A stretch of DNA of 52,315 nt from CAZDQL01 sp964507325 (GTDB taxonomy: Bacteria > Planctomycetota > UBA1135 > GCA-002686595), in assembly GCA_964507325.1 (NCBI GenBank), contig CAZDQL010000041.1, positions 1 through 52,315 of the forward strand, given 5' to 3'. A program made the translations under genes and the position numbers. This document shows, in pieces, positions 23,919 to 31,915 of this stretch; positions within the stretch are counted from its first letter, which is position 1, and the number at the start of each line of letters is the position of its first letter. Under the pieces are notes generated by a model that made no database searches, was not told where the DNA came from, and was given only the letters and a program-made list of their open reading frames with translations.

Positions 23919-25646
23919 ATGCCTTCCTCGCCGCTGGGGAAACTCGTACTGCTCCCGCTCCTGGCCCTGGTCGCCTGCACCCGCGCTCCAGAGCGGGTTC
24001 CGCTGAGCGCCGTGCTCTTGACGATCGACACCATCCGCCCGGACGCCCTGGGGTGCTACGGCGGTCCCGAGGGAATCACGCCGCACCTGGACGCGCTGGC
24101 GCTGGAGAGCGTCCTCTACACCCAGGCGCGCACCACGGCGCCGATCACCGCCCCCGCGCACGCCTCGATGCTGACCGGGCTCTACCCGTTGCGGCATGGC
24201 GTGCGCGACAACGCCGGCACGCCGCTCCCCCCGTCGGCGCGCACGCTGGCCGAGCTCGCCGGCGAAGCGGGGTTCGAAACGGCCGCGTTCGTCGCGGCGC
24301 GCGTGCTGAACCGCTCGGTGGGGCTCGCCCAGGGGTTCGAGCTGTACGACGAGCCGCCCCGCCCGCGCTTCGTCGAGCATCACTACGCGCGGCGGCCGGC
24401 GAGCGAGGTGGTCGACGAAGCGCTCGCCTGGCTGCAGCGCAGGGATCCGGAGCGACCGTTCCTACTCTGGCTGCACTTCTTCGACCCGCATCGGCCGTAC
24501 AAGCCGTCGGCCGAGTTCCTGCGCCAGGCACACGGCAATCCCTACCACGGCGAGGTGGCCGCCATGGACGCCCAGATCGGGCGCTTCCTGGACGCGCTGC
24601 GCGAGCGCGGGCTGCTCGAGAGGACCGCCGTGGTCGCGGTCGGGGACCACGGCGAGGCCTTCGGCGAGCACGGCGAGGAGACCCACGGGGCGTACTGCTA
24701 CGACTCGACGCTGCTCGTTCCCCTGCTCGTGCGTCACCCGGACGGGCGACGCGCCGGCGAGCGCTCGAGCGAGACGGTCAGCGTCGCGGACGTCTTTCCG
24801 ACGCTCGTCGACGCGCTGGGGCTGGCGGCCGGCTCCGAGCACGACGCTCGCTCCCTCTGGCGCGGCCGCATCGAGGCGGGGCGCGGCGTGTACGTGGAGT
24901 CCTACTACGGCTACATGCAGTACGGGAGGAGCCCGATCGCGGGCTGGGTCCAGGGTGGCAAGAAGTACCTGCACAGCTCGGCGCCCGAGCTGTACGACCT
25001 CGCGCGCGACCCCGACGAGGCCACGCCGGTCGAGGGGGCCGTCGAGTCCTTCGTGCGGGCGATCGGCGCGGCGGCGGCGCGCCCCGCGCTCGAGGCGCCG
25101 GCGCCGGCGGCGGACGAGAACCGGCTCGAGGAGCTGGCGGGCTTCGGCTACGCCACCGCAGGCGCCGGCGGAGACCACGAGCTTCCGCACCCGCTGGCCG
25201 ACAGCAACCGACTGAGCCCGATCGAATCACGGCCCGAGCAGGCGCTCATCGACCGCGCCGGAACCCTGGTCCAGACCGGAGGCGGGGCGGAGGCGATCCG
25301 CATCTACCGGGAGATCCTGGAGGGCAACCCTGAGAACCCCACGGCGCTCCAGGAGCTCTCCCACCTGCTCATAGTCGCCGAGCGGTTCCCCGAGGCCATC
25401 CCGGTCCTGCGCAGCCGGCTGAAGATCCCGCCCGAGCGCGGGATCACGCACGCCAAGCTGGGGGCGTGTCTCGAGAGCACCGACGACCTCGAGGGGGCCG
25501 TGCGCCACCTCAGGCGCGCCGTGGAGCTGGAGCCCAGGCACGTGATGATGCACGAGCACCTCTTCCAGCTCCTGCGCCGCAGCGGCCAGGCGGCCGAGGC
25601 GCAGGCGGTCCGCAAGCGGCTGAGGGAGCTGAAGAGCGGCTCGTGA
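23919..25646 (+). CDS. Sulfatase-like lipoprotein with C-terminal TPR repeats
   Basis: 575 residues. The ATG at 23919 gives a lipoprotein signal (LLALVAC, Cys20). Residues about 28-430 have the alkaline phosphatase/sulfatase fold: VLLTIDTIRPDALGCYG, HASMLTGLYPLRHGVRDN, LWLHFFDPHRPY, VVAVGDHGEAFGEHGEETHG. The site that is C/S-x-P-S-R in sulfatases reads T-A-P-A-H with Thr77 at the nucleophile position, so formylglycine cannot form. This is common, as I recall, in TPR-linked sulfatase-like proteins, which may use Thr as phosphatases and phosphoglycerol transferases do. Residues about 450-575 hold three or so tetratricopeptide units (AEAIRIYREILEGNPENPTA, AIPVLRSRL, GAVRHLRRAVELEPRHV), a protein-binding surface. 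Last gene of its operon, ending at tandem hairpins. Substrate unknown. Confidence 0.85.
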   Translation: MPSSPLGKLVLLPLLALVACTRAPERVPLSAVLLTIDTIRPDALGCYGGPEGITPHLDALALESVLYTQARTTAPITAPAHASMLTGLYPLRHGVRDNAGTPLPPSARTLAELAGEAGFETAAFVAARVLNRSVGLAQGFELYDEPPRPRFVEHHYARRPASEVVDEALAWLQRRDPERPFLLWLHFFDPHRPYKPSAEFLRQAHGNPYHGEVAAMDAQIGRFLDALRERGLLERTAVVAVGDHGEAFGEHGEETHGAYCYDSTLLVPLLVRHPDGRRAGERSSETVSVADVFPTLVDALGLAAGSEHDARSLWRGRIEAGRGVYVESYYGYMQYGRSPIAGWVQGGKKYLHSSAPELYDLARDPDEATPVEGAVESFVRAIGAAAARPALEAPAPAADENRLEELAGFGYATAGAGGDHELPHPLADSNRLSPIESRPEQALIDRAGTLVQTGGGAEAIRIYREILEGNPENPTALQELSHLLIVAERFPEAIPVLRSRLKIPPERGITHAKLGACLESTDDLEGAVRHLRRAVELEPRHVMMHEHLFQLLRRSGQAAEAQAVRKRLRELKSGS

Positions 25647-25662
25647 ACCACGCTCCTGGCCA

Positions 25663-25697
25663 GGTTGGCCCCCAGGGGAGCCAACCCCGTGACGGGG
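25663..25697. terminator. Tandem hairpins between convergent genes
   Basis: GGTTGGC (25663-25669) and GCCAACC (25680-25686) form a perfect seven-base stem around a ten-base loop. Next to it CCCCG (25685-25689), TGA, CGGGG (25693-25697) forms a second. They fill the 66-base gap between the stops of the TPR-sulfatase and HEAT-repeat genes, as expected of a bidirectional terminator. Confidence 0.6.
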
Positions 25698-25712
25698 ACC
25701 CCCTCGTCGGTG

Positions 25713-28328
25713 CTAGTGCGGGACCTCGATCCGAAGCCCCTCCAGGTGATGCCCATCTGCTGAGCGGATGCGGCAGCCGAAGCGCCAATCGCCGCCCCCC
25801 TGGGTGACCTTGAGGAGCAGCGAGTTCGCCCCCTCGCGCAGCTCGACGGTGAAGACGTCGGACCCGAGGGTCATCCCGCGCATCACGTTGTTCGCGTGCA
25901 CCCGCTCTCCGTTGAGCCAGACGACGATCCCGTCGTCGCTGCCGATCTCCAGCCGCGCCTGAGCGGCGCGGGTCGCAGTGATCCGCGTCTCGAAGTAGAC
26001 GCACGCGTTGCCCCCCGAGGCCAGCTTCTGGATGTCGACCCACCCCGGCGAGACGAGCGCCTCGGCCGGGATCTCGCTCCACTCCACCGTGCCCTCCGGC
26101 CCCCCCGGCTCGGGTGGGAAGGGGACGTCGAAGATCCCCGTGCCGTCGGTGTCGTCTTGGCGATACGGGCCGGCGTAGCTCCAGTCCGTGACGTAGTCCG
26201 CGTTGCGTTCCAGGTGGTTGAGGGCCTCGCCCGCGCGCCGCTTGACCTCCTCGTCCTCCGGACAGGCCCGCAGCGCCATCTCGATCGCGTCCTTCCCCTG
26301 GTCGTAGTTCCCCTCGCCGACCGCGTGCGCAATCGAGACCAGGGCGAGCGCGGCCTCGCGGCGGACCTGCACGCGCGTGAGAAACGGCTCTGCCATGGCG
26401 AGGGCGTCGGGGTGCGCCAGGTGCGCGACCCCCTCCAGCGCCGTGCGGCGCATCGAGTCCGTCTCCGCCAGTTCCAGCGCAGCCCGCAGCAGCGCCGTCG
26501 CGTCCTCCGGCGAGTGGGCGTCCGGCATCGAGGCCGTGTGGACCAAGCCGGTGAACGCCGCCTCCCGCTGCGTGGGCTCGGTGGTCTCGCGGGTGATCTG
26601 GAGCAGCGCCTCCGCCGCGTCGGCGTCGGGCCAGACCGCGATCACCTCCCGGGCCGCCTCGCCGACCGGTCCCGAGGTCGCGAGATCGTCGCGCACCGCG
26701 AAGAGCGCCTGCGGACCCCCGATGCGGCCGAGGATGCGGATCAGGGACTCGCGTCCCCGGGCTCCCGTGCCGTCGAGGGCTGCGAGGATGGGCGCCGTGC
26801 GCGCGCTCCCCTCCTCGACTCGCCCGCAGGTCGCGACGACGGCGTCGACCGCCGCCGCCGCTTCGTCTGCGCCGGCCACCTTGACCGTGATCCTCACCAG
26901 GCGCGCGAGCTGCGCCTCGCCGGCGAGGGTCTCCAGCGAGTCGAGGGCGGCCATCCGAACCTCGAGGGAGGGGTCCCGCGCCGCAACGGCGAGCAGCGGA
27001 TCGACCTCCCCCATCGCGCGCCGCACTCCGAGCGCGCGCGCCAGCACGGCGCGCAGCGCGGAGTCCGGCTCGTCGGTGAGCGCCTGGCCGATGGCGGTGT
27101 CGAAGCCGGGTTGGCGATTCGAGTGCAGGCTGGTGCGCGCGTCGGTGTTGCCCGCGGAGGCGAGGCGCGCCAGCGACGGCACGCAGGTCGCATCCCCCAC
27201 CGAGCCCAGGGCGCGGATCGCCGCCTGGATCGTCTCGACGTCCTGGCCGGCCATCAGCGACATCACCGCCGGAGCCACGAGTGGGTCGCCGCGCTCGGCG
27301 AGCGCATCCAGCAGCCGCGGCAGGTGCTCGTCCTGCGCGTCGGGCAGCAGAGCCGCGTACACGGTCGTGGTTTCGGGGCCGCCGACCTCCGCGATCAGCC
27401 TCGCCGCCGTCCCCTGCCACAGAGGATCGCCCGACCCGAGGAGGGTCGCCAGCAGCGCAGCCGTCCGCACCGGCTGCAGGCGGGCCAGCCCGCAGAGCCC
27501 GGCGACGCGCACGTGCGCGGCGTGGTCCTCTGCGTAGGCGAGTGAGTAGATCCGCTCTGCGGTCGCCTCCCCGCCCTCGGCGGCCAGCCGCTCGGCGCAG
27601 CACAGCAGGGCGTCGTCGAGCGCGTTCGCGGAGGTGCGCGCTTCGGAGGCCTCGCGGGAGCTCTCCAGTGCGATCAGCACCCGCGCCGCGGCCTCGCTGC
27701 CCACCGCGCCCAGCATCCCGACGATGGCGACGGCCGTCTCGCGATCGGTCTCGACCAGGAGATCCGCGACGATCGGCACCGCGGCGCCGTCCCGGCGCTC
27801 GCCGAGGGAGTTGATGACGCCGATGCGCAGCGCCCCGCCCAAACCGCCCAGGGCCTCGCGCAGGGCCGCGCCGGCCGCCTTGTGCGGGATGCACTGCAGC
27901 GCGTAGCGCCCCATGTGCGAGAGCTCCTCGTGCCGCAGGAGCCGCGAGAGCACGGGCAAGGATTCCTCCGAGCCGATGCGCGCGAGCTGGCGGCAGGCGA
28001 AGGAGCGCCCCTCGACGGTGGCTTCTCCGTCGCCCGCGAGCTGCAGGAGCTTCTCGACCACCTCGCCGCGCCGCGCGGACTCGGCGAGGGCGGCCGTCAC
28101 CGAAGCCTCGATCGTCGAGAGGGGCACGCGGCTCTGCCCCTGCTCCCAGGCGGCGGCCGCTTCCCAGGCGTCCGGCTCCTGTGCGCTGGCGAGCGCAGCG
28201 GGCCCGAACAGGATCGCGGCGCACGCGAGGACCGTGACGATCACCCGAGCCGGTTCGTGTCTGCGCTCACTCTTCATCGGCATCACCCACGTATCTCTCA
28301 GCCGTTGCGGTTCGTTCTGTGTGTTCAT
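25713..28328 (-). CDS. Secreted HEAT-repeat protein with C-terminal beta-sandwich
   Basis: 871 residues. The start at 28328 is set by GGAGGTGG five bases upstream, overlapping the end of the preceding gene; later ATGs (residues 16 and 18) would shorten the signal peptide's n-region. The hydrophobic core is residues 29-40, ending ALASAQ. Residues about 60-660 are HEAT/PBS-lyase-type helix pairs (ACRQLARIGSEESLPVLSRLL, IQAAIRALGSVGDATCVPSL, VRMAALDSLETL), a scaffold for protein contacts. From about 713 to the end is a beta-sandwich like the sugar-binding or PA14-type domains (DWSYAGPYRQDD, YFETRITATRAAQARLEIGS, DDGIVVWLNGERVHANN, LREGANSLLLKV). No catalytic residues are evident. Co-translated with the Tat-exported oxidoreductase, so the two may work together outside the cytoplasm. 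Confidence 0.83.
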   Translation of the reverse strand: MNTQNEPQRLRDTWVMPMKSERRHEPARVIVTVLACAAILFGPAALASAQEPDAWEAAAAWEQGQSRVPLSTIEASVTAALAESARRGEVVEKLLQLAGDGEATVEGRSFACRQLARIGSEESLPVLSRLLRHEELSHMGRYALQCIPHKAAGAALREALGGLGGALRIGVINSLGERRDGAAVPIVADLLVETDRETAVAIVGMLGAVGSEAAARVLIALESSREASEARTSANALDDALLCCAERLAAEGGEATAERIYSLAYAEDHAAHVRVAGLCGLARLQPVRTAALLATLLGSGDPLWQGTAARLIAEVGGPETTTVYAALLPDAQDEHLPRLLDALAERGDPLVAPAVMSLMAGQDVETIQAAIRALGSVGDATCVPSLARLASAGNTDARTSLHSNRQPGFDTAIGQALTDEPDSALRAVLARALGVRRAMGEVDPLLAVAARDPSLEVRMAALDSLETLAGEAQLARLVRITVKVAGADEAAAAVDAVVATCGRVEEGSARTAPILAALDGTGARGRESLIRILGRIGGPQALFAVRDDLATSGPVGEAAREVIAVWPDADAAEALLQITRETTEPTQREAAFTGLVHTASMPDAHSPEDATALLRAALELAETDSMRRTALEGVAHLAHPDALAMAEPFLTRVQVRREAALALVSIAHAVGEGNYDQGKDAIEMALRACPEDEEVKRRAGEALNHLERNADYVTDWSYAGPYRQDDTDGTGIFDVPFPPEPGGPEGTVEWSEIPAEALVSPGWVDIQKLASGGNACVYFETRITATRAAQARLEIGSDDGIVVWLNGERVHANNVMRGMTLGSDVFTVELREGANSLLLKVTQGGGDWRFGCRIRSADGHHLEGLRIEVPH

Positions 28329-28333
28329 CCGTG

Positions 28334-28341
28334 CCACCTCC
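28334..28341 (-). promoter_or_regulatory. Coupling ribosome binding site
   Basis: GGAGGTGG on the minus strand directly follows the TAG stop (28343-28345) of the oxidoreductase gene, five bases before the ATG of the HEAT-repeat gene. The arrangement suggests translational coupling and selects 28328 over other starts. Confidence 0.75.
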
Positions 28342-28342
28342 A

Positions 28343-29650
28343 CTACAGCCTCCAAGGCTCCCGCAGCCCCCGGTCGCGCATCCGCTCCGCTTGGGGATCG
28401 TCGAGGAAGCGCTCGGTGACCGGGTTCCAGCGCACCTTGCGGCCCAGCTGCATGGCGATGTTGCCGAGGTGTGCGACGGTGATCGTGCGGTGCGCCTCCT
28501 CGATCGGCGCGATCGGATCGCGCCGGCTCCGCACGCAGTCGATGAAGTTGCGGTGGTGCCCGCCCGCGGCGCGGGGGAGCTGGATCTCGGCGGAACCGAT
28601 CTCCTCCTGGAGCAGGGTCTTGGGATGCGCGTCGATGCGCCCCCGGTTGACGAAGACCCAGCCTTCATCCCCCTCCCACTTGACGCCGTTCTCGAACGCG
28701 CTGGTCGCGATCAGCTCGACGCCGCTCTCGTACTTCGCCACGAAGCGGTAGCTGGTCGCCGCGTCCCACAGGCCGTCGGTCGGGAACTCGCCCCGCCCCT
28801 CGACCTCGATCGGGCCCGTGCGCGTCAGGCCCAGCCCCCAGTGGGCGATGTCGATGTGGTGCGCGCCCCAGTCGGTGACCTGCCCGCCGGAGTAGTCGAG
28901 GATCCAGCGGAAGTTCCAGTGCGTCCGGCCGTCGCAGTACGGCGCCGCCGGGGCGGGGCCGAGCCAGAGGTCGTAGTCGAAGCCTTCGGGTACGGGGAGC
29001 GTGGGCTTGTTGCCGGTGGCGCTGCCCGCGGGCAGGCCGCAGGTGACGGTGTGCACCTTGCCGATGCGGCCGTTGCGCACCAGCTCGCAGGCGAAGCGGA
29101 AGCGACCGCCGGAGCGCTGCTGGCTGCCGGTCTGGAAGACGCGGCCGTAGCGGGCCACCGCGTCGCTCATCGCGCGTCCCTGCTGGATCGTCAGGCTGAG
29201 CGGCTTCTCGCCGTAGATGTCCTTCCCAGCACGCGCCGCACCGATGACGACCGGGGCGTGCCAGTGGTCGGGCGTCGCCTGGATGATGGTGTCGATGTCG
29301 TCGCGCTCGAGGAGCTCGCGGAAGTCGTTGTACGACTCGCAGCCGCGGAAGGTCCCGCTCTCGGTCTCCTGCGCGTACTTCTTCTCGACTTCGCCCTGCG
29401 CCGCATCGCGCCGGGCGGCGTCCGGGTCGCAGACGGCGAGCACCTGCACGTCGGGCATCGACAGGAACGCCCGCATGTTCCCCCTACCCATCCCGCCGCA
29501 ACCGATCAACCCCATCGTGATCCGCTCGCTCGCCGGAGGGCGTTGGAGGGAGCCGGCCGAGGCCAGGGTCGGCAGCACGAACGGTGCCGCGATCGTCGCG
29601 CCGGTTCGCTGGACGAACTGCCGGCGCGTGAGGGGTTTGCGTTGGCTCAT
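28343..29650 (-). CDS. Tat-exported Gfo/Idh/MocA-family oxidoreductase
   Basis: 435 residues. GAGGAGA lies four bases before the ATG at 29650. The N-terminus LTRRQFVQRTGATIAAPFVLP is a twin-arginine signal (Arg9-Arg10), so the protein is exported folded with its cofactor. The NAD(P)-binding motif is GLIGCGGMGRGNM, and the family signature with the catalytic Lys is GEKPLS (Glu148, Lys149). The C-terminal half has LDYSGGQVTDWGAHHIDIAHWG, typical of the planctomycete branch. Family enzymes oxidise or reduce sugars, inositols and glycosides, sometimes acting as NAD-dependent glycosidases. The export and glycan-rich setting suit a sugar oxidoreductase or redox-assisted glycosidase, but substrate is not readable. 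First gene of a two-gene operon with the HEAT-repeat protein. Divergent from the S41 peptidase gene. Confidence 0.92.
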   Translation of the reverse strand: MSQRKPLTRRQFVQRTGATIAAPFVLPTLASAGSLQRPPASERITMGLIGCGGMGRGNMRAFLSMPDVQVLAVCDPDAARRDAAQGEVEKKYAQETESGTFRGCESYNDFRELLERDDIDTIIQATPDHWHAPVVIGAARAGKDIYGEKPLSLTIQQGRAMSDAVARYGRVFQTGSQQRSGGRFRFACELVRNGRIGKVHTVTCGLPAGSATGNKPTLPVPEGFDYDLWLGPAPAAPYCDGRTHWNFRWILDYSGGQVTDWGAHHIDIAHWGLGLTRTGPIEVEGRGEFPTDGLWDAATSYRFVAKYESGVELIATSAFENGVKWEGDEGWVFVNRGRIDAHPKTLLQEEIGSAEIQLPRAAGGHHRNFIDCVRSRRDPIAPIEEAHRTITVAHLGNIAMQLGRKVRWNPVTERFLDDPQAERMRDRGLREPWRL

Positions 29651-29662
29651 GGCGTCTCCTCG

Positions 29663-29682
29663 CCGGGAGTGAAGCCTCCCGG
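29663..29682. promoter_or_regulatory. Hairpin beside the oxidoreductase ribosome site
   Basis: CCGGGAG (29663-29669) and CTCCCGG (29676-29682) form a perfect seven-base stem with a six-base loop. On the minus strand it ends one base before the GAGGAGA ribosome site, so it lies in the mRNA leader of the Tat oxidoreductase gene and could affect initiation or mRNA stability. Confidence 0.45.
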
Positions 29683-29764
29683 GGCCGCTGGTCTGTTGGA
29701 TTGCCGACCCGACAGGATACAGCATCCGCGGGGAGGCAGAGGTTCGGCGAATGTCCTCTGAGGT

Positions 29765-29779
29765 GGACCGTAGCGGTCC
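29765..29779. repeat. Short inverted repeat in the divergent region
   Basis: GGACCG (29765-29770), TAG, CGGTCC (29774-29779), with GG and CC outside a T-T mismatch. It lies midway between the divergent oxidoreductase and S41 peptidase genes; a protein-binding site is possible. Confidence 0.35.
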
Positions 29780-29849
29780 TCCAGCCGGGTAGTGGTCGGC
29801 GTTCACTGGGTTTGGAGGCATGGCTTTCGAGCGTGCTTCCTACGCCGGC

Positions 29850-29872
29850 CCACCGGACGAGCTGTCCGGTGG
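29850..29872. promoter_or_regulatory. Nine-base-pair hairpin before the S41 peptidase gene
   Basis: CCACCGGAC (29850-29858) and GTCCGGTGG (29864-29872) are perfect complements around GAGCT. It ends 37 bases before the ATG at 29910. It is the strongest of three inverted repeats in this 259-base region; it could be an operator or leader hairpin. Confidence 0.5.
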
Positions 29873-29909
29873 ACGTGCGGTCGAGTAGCCTGGTTTCCGG
29901 AGTCGAGCC

Positions 29910-31898
29910 ATGAGTATGCCCACCCGCCTCGCGCAGTGCTTGTTCCTCTGCATCGCAGCTCTCCTGGCCGCCCAGGCAACGGCCGCGGCGCCAGCTGAGC
30001 AAGACGACTGGCCCACGGCCGAGGAGATCCTCGACGCCTTCGTCCTGGCCACCGGTGGCAAGGACGCCTACGCCAATCTAGAGAACCGCGTCGAGGAGCT
30101 CACCGTCGAGCCCGTCGGCTCGGGGCTGACCATCCCGATGAAGGCGTACTACGCGCGGCCGGACAGGACGTACTTCCTGATCGAGGGAAGGGCCATCGGG
30201 AAGATCGAACGCGGGACCACAGGTGGCGTCGCGTGGGAGGTGTCCTCGGCGGGCGGCCCCGTCGTCGAGGAGGGCACGGAGCGAGAGCGTTCGCTTCGCG
30301 CCGGTACCTTCGACCGCCTTTGCGCCTGGCGTGAGCTCTTCACGCAAGTGGAATGCACGGGCGTCGAGACCCTTGCGGGCAACCCGTGCTACCGGGTCGT
30401 CCTGACTCCCGCTACCGGCACGCCCGAGACGCACTACTACGACCGGGAATCGGGCCTGCTTCGCAAGGTCGAGTGGGTCGACGACGAGCACACCCCCTTC
30501 CAGCTCCTCCCGGGGGACTACCGCGAGGTGGACGGGGTGCTGTTCCCCCACGTGTATCGCCGCGTAGGCCAGGGCCAGGAGGTGCTGTACACGGTCAAGT
30601 CACTCCGCAACAACGTCGACATCCCCGCCGAGCGTTTCGCGTTGCCCGACGCGATCCAGGCACTCCTCGAGGGGGACGACACGCAACTGGGAGAGCTCCA
30701 TCTCCAGTCCTTCGATCGCGTCTGGAGCATCGTCAACGATCACTACTGGGACCCGGAGTTCGGTGGACTGGACTGGCAAGCCGTGCGCGAGGAGCTGCGA
30801 CCCCGGATCCAGGCGGCTTCCAACCGGGCCGAGGTCCGGGCTCTGCTGGGCGAGATGATCGCGCGCCTCGGAGTGTCGCACTTCGGCATCGTCCCGGGGA
30901 AGGACACGCCTCCTGCCGATCCCCAGCCCCGCAGGAGCGAGGGGCCTGGTGGAGAGACCGGGATCGACGCGCGCGTGATCGAGGGCAGGGCTCTGGTGAC
31001 TTCGGTGGCCGAGGGCTCCACGGCCGAGCGTGCCGGCGTTCGAGCGGGCTGGGAGATCCTGCGCATCGAGGACTTCGACGTGAGCGCCCGTTTGGAGGAG
31101 CTCGCGGCCACCCTTCCCGACACTCCCTCCAAGCGCGTGAAGATGGCGGGAGAGGTCGTGATTCGCGTCAGGTCCGGGGCGGGAACGTCGCTGGCTGTCA
31201 CCTTCCGCGACGGCGAGGGAGAGCGGGTCGAGCTGGCCATCCCCTTCGGCGCGCCGCGCGGTCGCCTCGCTGACGTCGGCAACTTCGGGCAGGCCCGGGT
31301 GCGGGTCGACGTCGAGAGCCTGGACGGGAACATCGGGTACATCGCCGTGAACAAGTTCCTCGACCCGGCCTACGTCATGAAGACGTTCAACGCCGCGATG
31401 GAGTCGTTCCAGGGCGGGGCCGGGGTCGTCCTCGACCTGCGCGGGAACGGAGGCGGGAAGGACCTGATCGCGATGCTGATGCTCGGTTGGCTGGCGCCCG
31501 AGGAGTACGTGGCGGGCAGGATCCGCATGAGGGCCGGCGAGACTCCGATGACCGTCCGACCCCGCTCGACCACCTACGACGGCCCGCTGGCCGTTCTCAC
31601 CGACGGTCTGACGGGCTCCTCCGCCGAGTTCGTGGCCGCCGCACTGCAGGAGACCGGACGCGCCTGCATCATCGGCACCCGGACCAAGGGCGAGGCGCTG
31701 CCGGCCCAGTACATCACCCTCCCCAACGGGGATGTGTTCCTCTTCGCCGTGGCCGACTTCGTGACGGGAGCCGGCCAGCGCCTGGAGGGCATCGGCGTCA
31801 CCCCGGACATCGAGGTCGCCCTCACTCGCGCCTCACTGCTCGATGGGCGTGACCTCGTGTTGGAGGCGGCCGTGGCCTGGGTTCGCGAGCAGGACTAG
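29910..31898 (+). CDS. Exported S41 (tail-specific/C-terminal processing) peptidase
   Basis: 662 residues. GGAG stands about seven bases before the ATG; residues 1-27 form a signal peptide. Residues about 30-255 make a LolA-like beta-rich domain (YYDRESGLLRKVEWVDDE, GDYREVDGVLFPHVYRRV), as seen in planctomycete S41 proteins. A helical S41 N-domain follows (SFDRVWSIVNDHYWDPEFGG, about 265-285), then a PDZ domain (ALVTSVAEGSTAERAGVRAGW, about 360-380). The protease core has GVVLDLRGNGGG, the nucleophile region GLTGSSAEF (Ser570 or Ser571) and Lys593 in TKGEAL, the Ser-Lys dyad of this family. It cleaves protein termini in the periplasm or at the surface. Its stop lies only 17 bases from that of the convergent GH20-like gene. 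Confidence 0.92.
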   Translation: MSMPTRLAQCLFLCIAALLAAQATAAAPAEQDDWPTAEEILDAFVLATGGKDAYANLENRVEELTVEPVGSGLTIPMKAYYARPDRTYFLIEGRAIGKIERGTTGGVAWEVSSAGGPVVEEGTERERSLRAGTFDRLCAWRELFTQVECTGVETLAGNPCYRVVLTPATGTPETHYYDRESGLLRKVEWVDDEHTPFQLLPGDYREVDGVLFPHVYRRVGQGQEVLYTVKSLRNNVDIPAERFALPDAIQALLEGDDTQLGELHLQSFDRVWSIVNDHYWDPEFGGLDWQAVREELRPRIQAASNRAEVRALLGEMIARLGVSHFGIVPGKDTPPADPQPRRSEGPGGETGIDARVIEGRALVTSVAEGSTAERAGVRAGWEILRIEDFDVSARLEELAATLPDTPSKRVKMAGEVVIRVRSGAGTSLAVTFRDGEGERVELAIPFGAPRGRLADVGNFGQARVRVDVESLDGNIGYIAVNKFLDPAYVMKTFNAAMESFQGGAGVVLDLRGNGGGKDLIAMLMLGWLAPEEYVAGRIRMRAGETPMTVRPRSTTYDGPLAVLTDGLTGSSAEFVAAALQETGRACIIGTRTKGEALPAQYITLPNGDVFLFAVADFVTGAGQRLEGIGVTPDIEVALTRASLLDGRDLVLEAAVAWVREQD

Positions 31899-31915
31899 CC
31901 GGTCTCTCGCGATCC

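Noticed and set aside
25510..28224. Second minus-strand frame inside the HEAT-repeat gene (904 codons)
   Set aside because: Same strand but another frame; composition is Arg/Ala/Gly-rich, whereas the chosen frame shows signal peptide, HEAT helices and a ribosome site.
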